Shown one piece after another: positions 57,502-64,000 of a DNA stretch of 64,000 bases. This stretch comes from Pseudomonas sp. NFACC02. Lineage in GTDB: Bacteria > Pseudomonadota > Gammaproteobacteria > Pseudomonadales > Pseudomonadaceae. The stretch lies in assembly GCF_900110765.1 (NCBI RefSeq), contig NZ_FOEO01000003.1, positions 247,234 to 311,233 on the forward strand, read 5' to 3'. The translations under genes and the position numbers were made by a program. Numbering within the stretch: position 1 is the stretch's first letter; the number at the start of each line of letters is the position of its first letter. Below the pieces are notes generated by a model. The model was not told the origin of the DNA and did no database searches. It saw nothing but the letters and a program-made list of their open reading frames with translations.

Positions 57502-57538
57502 TAGCGGTTTCCGCCGTACGCCATGGCCGTCGAGACCG

Positions 57539-58408
57539 TCAAAGTTTCGCCCAGAAATCCTCTGCAAAGTCGCTCAGGAGCGTGGCGGGCCTGAACAGGC
57601 GAACCTCCAGCGCAATATCCCAGTGCGCGTCCAGTGCGCGTATCAACTTGCCGCTGAGGATTTCGGGTTCGGCCAGGGTTTTCGGCAGCCACGCAATGCC
57701 TTTGCCCTCCAGCGCCATCGACAGCAGCACCGCCGCCAGGTGCGAGCTGAACACGGTGCGCAGGTGGGGTGGCTGCGCTTCCTGACGCAGGCGCGCCGAA
57801 ACGATTCGCCCCAGCCCGGACTCCGCCGTATAGCCCAGTAACGAAAGCGGTTCGGCCAGGGCGGTGTGTTCGAACGGTTGCCCCTGCAGAGGCATCAGTA
57901 CATCGCTGCCCACCACTTTCGAATGGAAAGATTCAGCCGGAAATTGTGGCGGCACGTCGTCGTGCTGATGACACAACAGAAATTGCACTTCGCCGTTGAG
58001 CAGCAGTTGCTCGCAGACCCGCATATTGTCCGAGTGCAGCCGTATCGCCTCGATCGGGCTGATGCGTTCTGCCGCACGAACCCAACCCGGAAAAAAGGTG
58101 AACGACAACGAATGCGTGGCCGCGAAGTGCAGCGTCCGTGCCTGTTTGCCGGCGACTTCGCGGGCTTCCTGGCGCATCTGGTACAGCCGTCGGGTCATCT
58201 CCTGCGCGCTGCCGAGCATGTGTCGCCCGGCATCGGTCAACGTCGCGCCTTGCGTTGTGCGCTCGAACAGTTCGACCCCGACCCATGTTTCCAGCGCCCG
58301 GATTCTTCGGCTGAACGCCGGTTGAGTCACATGACGCAGTTCCGCGGCGCGAGAAAAATTGCCGCTCTGCGCCAGCGCATTGAAATCTTCCAGCCAGACC
58401 AGTTCCAT
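57539..58408 (-). CDS. LysR-family regulator of the tartrate-dehydratase-like gene
   Basis: 289 residues. N-terminal HTH WLEDFNALAQSGNFSRAAEL, VTQPAFSRRIRALE, then the effector domain. It is divergent from the enolase-superfamily gene at 58537 across 128 bases, the classical LysR target arrangement. It ends just after the pqqA terminator but is unlikely to belong to that system. Confidence 0.9.
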   Translation of the reverse strand: MELVWLEDFNALAQSGNFSRAAELRHVTQPAFSRRIRALETWVGVELFERTTQGATLTDAGRHMLGSAQEMTRRLYQMRQEAREVAGKQARTLHFAATHSLSFTFFPGWVRAAERISPIEAIRLHSDNMRVCEQLLLNGEVQFLLCHQHDDVPPQFPAESFHSKVVGSDVLMPLQGQPFEHTALAEPLSLLGYTAESGLGRIVSARLRQEAQPPHLRTVFSSHLAAVLLSMALEGKGIAWLPKTLAEPEILSGKLIRALDAHWDIALEVRLFRPATLLSDFAEDFWAKL

Positions 58409-58536
58409 CGTGATGCCGTCCGCGCATTGAGTGCCGCGTTTTTAGCATTGGCCGCAAGAAAAGGTCCAGTTCTACAGTGACCCGTCACTGGCCGTGCCGC
58501 TTTTTAAATAACAGCTCAAAAAAACAGGATTAACCC

Positions 58537-59709
58537 ATGCGCATCGTCGATATCCGCGAGAAAACCGTTTCCATTGCCTCACCGATTGCCAATGCCTACA
58601 TCGACTTTTCCAAGATGACCTGCTCGGTCGTCGCCGTGATCACCGACGTGGTCCGCGACGGCAAACCGGTCATTGGCTACGGCTTCAACTCCAATGGCCG
58701 TTACGGCCAGGGCGCGCTGATGCGCGACCGATTCCTGGCCCGTGTGCTGGAAGCCGACCCGGAATCGTTGATCGACAAGGAACACGACAACCTGGACCCG
58801 TTCGCCATCTGGAAAACCCTGATGACCAACGAAAAACCGGGCGGTCATGGTGAGCGCTCGGTCGCTGTCGGCACAATAGACATGGCGGTCTGGGATGCGG
58901 TCGCCAAGATCGAAGGCAAACCGCTGTATCGCCTGTTGGCGGATCGCTACCGCAACGGCGTGGCGGACGATAAGGTCTGGGTGTACGCCGCCGGCGGTTA
59001 TTACTACCCCGGCAAGGACCAGACCAAGCTTAAAGCCGAGATGCAGAGCTATCTGGATCGCGGCTACGACGTCGTCAAAATGAAGATTGGGGCCGTGCCG
59101 CTGGACGAAGACCTGCGCCGCATCGAAGCGGTGCTGGACGTGGTGGGCGATGGTCAGCGTCTGGCGGTCGATGCCAACGGCCGTTTCGACCTGAAGACCG
59201 GTATTGCTTACGCCGAGGCGATCAAACCATACAACCTGTTCTGGTACGAAGAAGTCGGCGATCCGCTGGATTACGCGTTGCAAGCGGAACTGGCCAATCA
59301 CTACGAGCTGCCGATGGCGACGGGTGAAAACCTGTTCTCCCACCAGGACGCCCGCAACTTGCTGCGCCACGGCGGCATGCGCCCGGACCGCGATTTCCTG
59401 CAATTCGACTGCGCGCTGTCGTACGGCCTGGTGGAGTACCTGCGCACCCTCGATGTGATGAAAGAGCTGGGCTGGTCCTCACGCCGCGTCGTGCCCCACG
59501 GTGGTCACCAGATGTCGCTGAACATCGCTGCGGGCCTGCACCTGGGCGGCAACGAGTCCTATCCGGATGTGTTCCAGCCATTCGGCGGATTTGCCGACGG
59601 CATTCGCGTCGAAAACAGCTACGTCGGCCTGCCTGACATCCCGGGCGTCGGTTTTGAAGCCAAGTCGGCGCTGTATGCGGTGATGCGCGAACTGGGTGAG
59701 GGCGCGTAA
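58537..59709 (+). CDS. tarD: Enolase-superfamily dehydratase, D-tartrate dehydratase-like
   Basis: 390 residues. Sequence blocks GYGFNSNGRYGQGALMRDRF, GGHGERSVAVGTIDMAVWD, the KxK base motif VVKMKIG, metal ligands VDANGRFD, WYEEVGDP and MATGENLFS, and the His base in PHGGHQMSLNIAAGL match D-tartrate dehydratase (TarD), which forms oxaloacetate. Control by the divergent LysR is likely. No transporter is adjacent. Confidence 0.85.
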   Translation: MRIVDIREKTVSIASPIANAYIDFSKMTCSVVAVITDVVRDGKPVIGYGFNSNGRYGQGALMRDRFLARVLEADPESLIDKEHDNLDPFAIWKTLMTNEKPGGHGERSVAVGTIDMAVWDAVAKIEGKPLYRLLADRYRNGVADDKVWVYAAGGYYYPGKDQTKLKAEMQSYLDRGYDVVKMKIGAVPLDEDLRRIEAVLDVVGDGQRLAVDANGRFDLKTGIAYAEAIKPYNLFWYEEVGDPLDYALQAELANHYELPMATGENLFSHQDARNLLRHGGMRPDRDFLQFDCALSYGLVEYLRTLDVMKELGWSSRRVVPHGGHQMSLNIAAGLHLGGNESYPDVFQPFGGFADGIRVENSYVGLPDIPGVGFEAKSALYAVMRELGEGA

Positions 59710-59724
59710 AACATCGCCCCACCT

Positions 59725-59811
59725 GTAGGAGCGCGCTTGCCCGCGATTGCGGTGTGTCCGATACATCTCCGGTGACTGATACACCGCGATCGCGGGCAAG
59801 CGCGCTCCTAC
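59725..59811. repeat. REP-type inverted repeat pair (BIME-like)
   Basis: gtaggagcgcgcttgcccgcgat at the left is mirrored by its inverted copy ending 59811, with a second inner palindrome (gcggtgt/acaccgc). It acts as the 3' boundary of the tarD gene. Confidence 0.85.
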
Positions 59812-60066
59812 AATTCTGCTTTCATAAATGAAACAGCAGTTCTTTCCCTCCATGCAAAAGCAACAGTGAGGCACTACATCGAACAGGCTTCGTATTGTCA
59901 TGGGCGTGGCCCCGAGGCCTTGAATCCGGCCCGCGTCGGAACGTCGCAGGGGGGATGCGCAGGGGCCGGTGGTCGGCGGCTCTCATGGCTCGCAGAATCC
60001 TCCTGTTACAACTCGCGATTGCCTGCGGTGGTAGACTCTCGCCACTTCAGACGAGGAGCGACAGAC
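59812..60066. other. Gap before the SPOR-like lipoprotein
   Basis: No gene is supported; the long frame through it lacks a ribosome site. The GAGGAG site at the right end belongs to the GTG start at 60067. Confidence 0.45.
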
Positions 60067-60420
60067 GTGCGCAAGATGGCAATGATGGTGGCGGTATTGA
60101 TGCTGGCAGGCTGTGACGCTGGCAAACCCGCGCCAGCCCCCAAGGTATCGACCGCTGACTCGGTCGCAGAAGCACCCACCCCGGCGTCATCTCAGTGGAC
60201 CATCCGCGTTCATTTGAAAGAAGCGTTGAGTGACATGACCTACTGGCTGGTGGAGCACCATTACCCATCGTACGTGGTCAAGGTCGAGGGCAAGGAAGTG
60301 GTCATGATCGGCCCGTTCGAATCACAGGACGTCGCCGAAAAAGCGAAAACCGATATCGATGCCGCGCTGGTCAAGGGCCATCGCCTGTCTCAGCTGGAAG
60401 TGATCCCGCCCAAATCCTGA
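60067..60420 (+). CDS. SPOR-like lipoprotein
   Basis: 117 residues from a GTG at 60067 preceded by GAGGAG. Signal peptide and lipobox (LMLAGCDAG, Cys about 15) then a linker and a compact domain WTIRVHLKEALSDMTYW ... KVEGKEVVMIGPFESQDVAEKA that resembles the SPOR fold ending. Probably periplasmic and membrane-bound. Role unknown. Confidence 0.72.
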   Translation: MRKMAMMVAVLMLAGCDAGKPAPAPKVSTADSVAEAPTPASSQWTIRVHLKEALSDMTYWLVEHHYPSYVVKVEGKEVVMIGPFESQDVAEKAKTDIDAALVKGHRLSQLEVIPPKS

Positions 60421-60518
60421 GAACTCTCCTGACGATGTGACGCGACAGCACCGGCCTGCTGTGCCACCCTCCCTTCACGCACTCGAATGCTCGAGGGCGT
60501 GAACCGGGAACCGCCGTT

Positions 60519-61013
60519 ATGGACGAGATTCAACGCCTCAGTGAGCTGCTGTCCGCCAACCAGCGTTTTGAAGAGCAAAAGCACCAGCGTTTTCGGGACG
60601 ACCTGACGCAGTGGAACGCCAGTATCGAGGCCCTGTATCAGCAGGTCGAGGACTGGCTCGCGCCATTGGTCGAAGCGGGGCAAACCCGATTCGAATACGA
60701 ACCGCATCTGGCCCAGAACAAGGGATACCCCGACGAAAACTCTCCGTTCATGACGCGCCGCATGTGTTTTGCGCTGGGCGCCCATCCGGTCGAGTTCGTG
60801 CCGGATGCCATGGGCCCGAAAGGGCAGGTGAGTCTTTCAGTCAGCGGATTGAGTCTGCATGGGCAGGAGAAATACAGTCTGCAACTGGATGCCGGCCGCC
60901 GTGACTGGATGCTGAGAAAGACCGTGGGTGTGAAGGACACTGAGCCGTTGGCGTTCACGGCGGATTACTTTGGGAGATTGCTGCAAGGGGTGGTGCCGCA
61001 GCGGCAGGGGTAA
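60519..61013 (+). CDS. Hypothetical cytoplasmic protein
   Basis: 164 residues, N-terminal helical (IQRLSELLSANQRFEEQKHQRF, with VEDWLAPLVEAG) and a beta-rich C-terminus (QVSLSVSGLSLHGQEKYSL, RRDWMLRKTV). No signal peptide or known motif was recognised. It stands alone between the lipoprotein and a REP element. Function unknown. Confidence 0.65.
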   Translation: MDEIQRLSELLSANQRFEEQKHQRFRDDLTQWNASIEALYQQVEDWLAPLVEAGQTRFEYEPHLAQNKGYPDENSPFMTRRMCFALGAHPVEFVPDAMGPKGQVSLSVSGLSLHGQEKYSLQLDAGRRDWMLRKTVGVKDTEPLAFTADYFGRLLQGVVPQRQG

Positions 61014-61045
61014 GCCTTTTTCGGCGGCTAATAACGGTCACTGGC

Positions 61046-61130
61046 AGGAACGCGCTTGCTCGCGAATGTGTGGTGTCTGCCAATGAACGATTGGCTGATT
61101 CACCCCGATCGCGGGCAAGCGAGCGCCTAC
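61046..61130. repeat. REP-type inverted repeat
   Basis: gaacgcgcttgctcgcga at the left end and gatcgcgggcaagcgagcgc at the right end are inverted relatives of the same family as at 59725. Lies between convergent genes. Confidence 0.8.
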
Positions 61131-61149
61131 ACGGCGGGTGCCGATTGAA

Positions 61150-61467
61150 TCAACGACGACCCAGCAGCAGGCCCACAACCAGACCGAAGCCTGCGGAGAT
61201 CGCCACGGTCTGCCAAGGGTGGCCGCCGATGTAGGTTTCGGTGGCTTCGACGGCAGGTTTGGTGCGCTCACGCACGCTGCCAACCGACTCCAGCGCCTGC
61301 TTGAGCTTCAGACTCAGCTGTTGGCGCACGGTGTCTGCCTCTTCGCCGACCAGCGCAGCGCTGTCCTTGAGCAGTTTGTCGGACTCTTCGATCAGGGCCG
61401 CCAGTTCGCTGAACGCCTGATCCTTGATCTGTTCGGCGGCAGTCTGGGCAGCAGTTTTACGAGCCAT
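61150..61467 (-). CDS. DUF883 (ElaB/YqjD-type) membrane-anchored protein
   Basis: 105 residues: a long amphipathic helical region (KDQAFSELAALIEESDKLLK) and a C-terminal membrane helix WQTVAISAGFGLVVGLLLGRR-like ending RR, the hallmark of ElaB/YqjD/YgaM proteins that tether inactive ribosomes to the inner membrane under stress. The start at 61467 was chosen since the longer frame begins inside the gene on the other side. Confidence 0.9.
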   Translation of the reverse strand: MARKTAAQTAAEQIKDQAFSELAALIEESDKLLKDSAALVGEEADTVRQQLSLKLKQALESVGSVRERTKPAVEATETYIGGHPWQTVAISAGFGLVVGLLLGRR

Positions 61468-61684
61468 GGCTATTTCCTTTCGATTGATGATGGCAGTGAC
61501 CAAATGGAGTCCTGCAGGTTCGGAAAAGTTGCAGTGTATCCATGCCTCGGCGTAAAAAATGCGACGAATGTAACCGGGCATCCAGGTTGTCAGGTGTAAG
61601 ATGCTGACGCTTTCGGACCGGCACCGGTTCGGGATCACCCGTTTTGTTTTTGAACACCCGTTTTTTGCAACCGAGGTAACTGTC

Positions 61685-61942
61685 ATGAGTTTCAACCTGG
61701 CCAACAAGTCTCTGGCCGAGCGCGCCGAAATCGAAGACGAGAAGTCCCGCCTGTTCGAGCTGTGGCAGAGCAACCTTGGCAAGGCCAAAGGCGAAGCCGC
61801 CCGGCTGATGGGCGAGCGCGCCAAGCGCAAGGGCAAATGGTCGGAGTGGGTCCGCGCCGAGCTGGACGCGATGTCGCCGCCTGAGTTTGCCAACATGGTC
61901 CGCGCCGAGGTCAATCGCCAGGTGGCCGCTGCTCGAGGTTGA
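61685..61942 (+). CDS. Hypothetical small basic protein
   Basis: 85 residues, helical and charged (SLAERAEIEDEKSRLFELWQ, RAKRKGKWSEWVRAELDAM). No signal. It lies divergent from the DUF883 gene and ends four bases before the convergent LysR stop. Function unknown. Confidence 0.65.
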   Translation: MSFNLANKSLAERAEIEDEKSRLFELWQSNLGKAKGEAARLMGERAKRKGKWSEWVRAELDAMSPPEFANMVRAEVNRQVAAARG

Positions 61943-61946
61943 GGGT

Positions 61947-62855
61947 TCAGGCGCTGGTCTTGAACAGCGCTTCAATGGCCTCTCGTACCTTGTTCACCGC
62001 CGGGTCCATCTGAGCGCTGGTACGCCATCCCAGTTCGATGGGGTAGCGCGGCATCGACAGCGGGCAGTCGAGCAGCGCCAGCCCCGATAATTGCGCCACC
62101 GCTTCGGCGGCATGTCCGGGAATGGTCGAGATCGCGTCCGTGCCTTTGAGCAGATAGGGCAGCGCGGCGAAGTGGGTGGTCGATGCACACACCGTCCGCG
62201 CCAGGCCCAGACTCGACAGGCCCTCATCCACCATGCCGATGATGCCCCCCGAAGACACCAGAATCTGCTCGCGGGCAATGAACTCGTCCAGCGAAAGCGC
62301 CTGCTGGCCCGGCCGCAAACTGTCGGCATCGGCGAGGCACAGATAGCCCCCTTCACCCAATACCCGCCGACTCAGCAGCCGATCGGCCAGACCGCCTGAC
62401 GCGATCGCCAGATCAATGCTGCGCTCCATCAACGCCGCGCCGACGATCTGGCTGTGGGTTTGACGAAAAATCAGCTTGAGGCCGGGCGCCCGCTCGCGAA
62501 CGGACGCCATCAGACGCCTGCCAAACGCTATCTCGAAATCGTCCGACAGCCCCAACGCGACAGAGCGACCCTCGAAGTGCCCGCCCGACGGATCGACCAT
62601 GGCCAGGCTTTGCCGGCATCTATTCAGCGCATCGGTCACCACCGGTTTGAGCTGATTGGCACGCAACGTGGGCGCCAGACCGCGTCCGGTGCGTATGAAC
62701 AACTGATCGTCATACACGTCGCGCAGACGTCGCAGCGCGGCGCTGACAGCCGATTGTGTAACGCCCAGGCGCAGGGCGGCGCGACTGGCGCTGGCTTCAT
62801 CGTGCAGGGCTTCAAAGACCTTCAACAGGTTGAGATCGACGTTCGCGATATTCAT
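61947..62855 (-). CDS. LysR-family regulator (NodD-like)
   Basis: 302 residues from the ATG at 62855 (62864 is an alternative). N-terminal [45 protein letters not shown]. The divergent nitrilase gene 102 bases away is the presumed target. Confidence 0.9.
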   Translation of the reverse strand: MNIANVDLNLLKVFEALHDEASASRAALRLGVTQSAVSAALRRLRDVYDDQLFIRTGRGLAPTLRANQLKPVVTDALNRCRQSLAMVDPSGGHFEGRSVALGLSDDFEIAFGRRLMASVRERAPGLKLIFRQTHSQIVGAALMERSIDLAIASGGLADRLLSRRVLGEGGYLCLADADSLRPGQQALSLDEFIAREQILVSSGGIIGMVDEGLSSLGLARTVCASTTHFAALPYLLKGTDAISTIPGHAAEAVAQLSGLALLDCPLSMPRYPIELGWRTSAQMDPAVNKVREAIEALFKTSA

Positions 62856-62957
62856 ATGGTTCATATCATTAACAATTGTATTAGGCTTTATTCATGTTGG
62901 GCGACGCGTGGAGAATTGGCAACACATGCCCCGTTACCGACAACCAGGAGTTTTCAA

Positions 62958-63884
62958 ATGCCCAAGTCCATTGTTGCTGCGCTGCAGATCGGCGCGTTGC
63001 CTGGCGGCAAGGCCGACACGCTGGCGCAGATTCTGTCCTACGAAGCGGCCATCCGCGATGCGGGCGCCAGCGTGGTGGTGATGCCCGAAGCGTTGCTCGG
63101 CGGATACCCCAAAGGTGAAACGTTCGGCACTCAGTTGGGTTATCGATTGCCGGAAGGACGTGATGCATTCGCCCGCTATTTTGAGAACGCCATTGATGTA
63201 CCTGGAGCAGAAACCGACGCACTGGCCGACCTGTCAGCGCGAACCGGTGCCAGTCTGGTCATCGGCGTGATCGAGCGCGCGGGCAGTAGCCTGTTTTGCA
63301 CGGTGTTGTTTTTCGAGCCGGAAGGTGGCCTGGTCGCCAAACACCGCAAATTGATGCCGACGGGCACCGAACGGCTGATCTGGGGCAAAGGCGACGGTTC
63401 GACATTGCCGGTCATCGATGCCAAGGCCGGGCGCATCGGCGCGGCGGTGTGTTGGGAAAACCAGATGCCGTTACTGCGTGCCGCGATGTATGCCAAGGGC
63501 GTGCAGATCTGGTGTGCACCGACCGTGGATGAGCGCGAAATGTGGCACTGCACCATGCGCCATGTCGCACAGGAAGGCCGGGTCTTTCTGATCAGCGCCT
63601 GTCAGGTGCAAGCGTCGCCCCAGGCGTTGGGCATCGAGGTCGCCAACTGGCCCGCTGAGCGCCCGTTGATCAATGGCGGCAGCCTGATCGTCAGCCCCAT
63701 GGGTGAGATATTGGCCGGCCCGCTGATCGGGGAAAAGGGCCTCCTGACGGCTGAGATCGATACCGACGAACTGGTGCGCGCCCGGTATGACTTCGACGTC
63801 GTCGGCCATTATTCACGGCCGGACGTGTTCGAACTGGTGGTGGATGAGCGGGCCAAGCCTGGCGTGCGATTTATCACGGAATGA
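62958..63884 (+). CDS. Nitrilase-family carbon-nitrogen hydrolase
   Basis: 308 residues. The Glu-Lys-Cys catalytic triad is clear: Glu in [14 protein letters not shown], Lys in [16 protein letters not shown] and Cys in [14 protein letters not shown]. Typical of aliphatic nitrilases that convert nitriles to acids and ammonia. CAGGAG ribosome site. Controlled probably by the divergent LysR. Confidence 0.92.
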   Translation: MPKSIVAALQIGALPGGKADTLAQILSYEAAIRDAGASVVVMPEALLGGYPKGETFGTQLGYRLPEGRDAFARYFENAIDVPGAETDALADLSARTGASLVIGVIERAGSSLFCTVLFFEPEGGLVAKHRKLMPTGTERLIWGKGDGSTLPVIDAKAGRIGAAVCWENQMPLLRAAMYAKGVQIWCAPTVDEREMWHCTMRHVAQEGRVFLISACQVQASPQALGIEVANWPAERPLINGGSLIVSPMGEILAGPLIGEKGLLTAEIDTDELVRARYDFDVVGHYSRPDVFELVVDERAKPGVRFITE

Positions 63885-63911
63885 ATGAGCAAACCCGTGA
63901 TCGATGCCACC

Positions 63912-63998
63912 TGTAGCCGTGCGCTTGCCCGCGATTGCGTCATGTCAGCCGATATCTTGGTAGCCGACCTGTTGAAATCGCGGACAAGCGCTTCTACA
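63912..63998. repeat. REP-type inverted repeat at the right edge
   Basis: gtagccgtgcgcttgcccgcgatt at the left and its inverted relative aatcgcggacaagcgcttctac at the right. Same family as at 59725. Confidence 0.75.
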
Positions 63999-64000
63999 AG

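Overview
The window is a high-GC Pseudomonas chromosome segment, most likely from the fluorescent/syringae side of the genus. The evidence is a block whose gene order matches, from memory, the PA3004-PA3030 region of P. aeruginosa: mobA/moaB/moeA, yegS, slt, uup, uspA, fadBA, topA, sulA-lexA, psrA, nagZ and an MTA/MTI phosphorylase. REP-type 'cgcttgcccgcgat' repeats, a DUF6555 gene and an SbrI/SbrR-like ECF module fit the same genus. No tRNA, rRNA, phage, IS element or CRISPR array was seen.

Layout. 1-4.2 kb: the 3' end of an FAD oxidoreductase, a small lipoprotein, and molybdenum cofactor genes (mobA divergent from moaB-moeA). 4.3-5.9 kb: a CaiB-type CoA-transferase and a VOC protein. 6.0-10.4 kb: a collapsed psl exopolysaccharide locus with only pslB, pslG and pslH intact and a 56-codon pslA-like tail. 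10.7-13.3 kb: lipid kinase and a NarL-type two-component system. 13.7-15.7 kb: a degenerate Hpt-like protein and a CheV behind a clear FliA promoter. 15.8-34 kb: housekeeping core (MOSC, Slt, Uup, UspA, FadBA, TopA, SulA-LexA, PsrA, NagZ, MTIP).

34-36.3 kb: an ECF sigma/anti-sigma/metal-sensor-like operon bracketed by two Trp-rich YxWxxGHW proteins. Both flanking genes carry the same promoter-like element (CGACGGAT-N14-CGTTAAACCC), so they look like direct targets of this sigma factor. 36.7-44.1 kb: DUF6555, secreted galactose mutarotase, a FadR-type GntR regulator, an SMP-30 lactonase and the AraFGH sugar ABC transporter, forming a pentose/galactose uptake and oxidation module. 44.2-49.3 kb: amidase and a pqiA1-pqiA2-pqiB-pqiC lipid-transport operon.

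49.6-57.5 kb: an alcohol-oxidation locus. A sigma-54 promoter precedes a quinohaemoprotein alcohol dehydrogenase, AldA-type aldehyde dehydrogenase and an FAD oxidoreductase. A convergent AcoR-type sigma-54 activator follows, and divergent from it lies a stand-alone 23-codon pqqA with its own terminator but no pqqBCDE in the window. 57.5-64 kb: LysR plus a D-tartrate-dehydratase-like enolase-superfamily gene, a SPOR-like lipoprotein, small hypotheticals, a DUF883 membrane protein, and a LysR/nitrilase divergent pair, with several REP elements in the gaps.

The most novel-looking items are the paired ECF-type promoters on the two Trp-rich genes, the orphan pqqA beside its likely client dehydrogenase and activator, and the remodelled psl locus.
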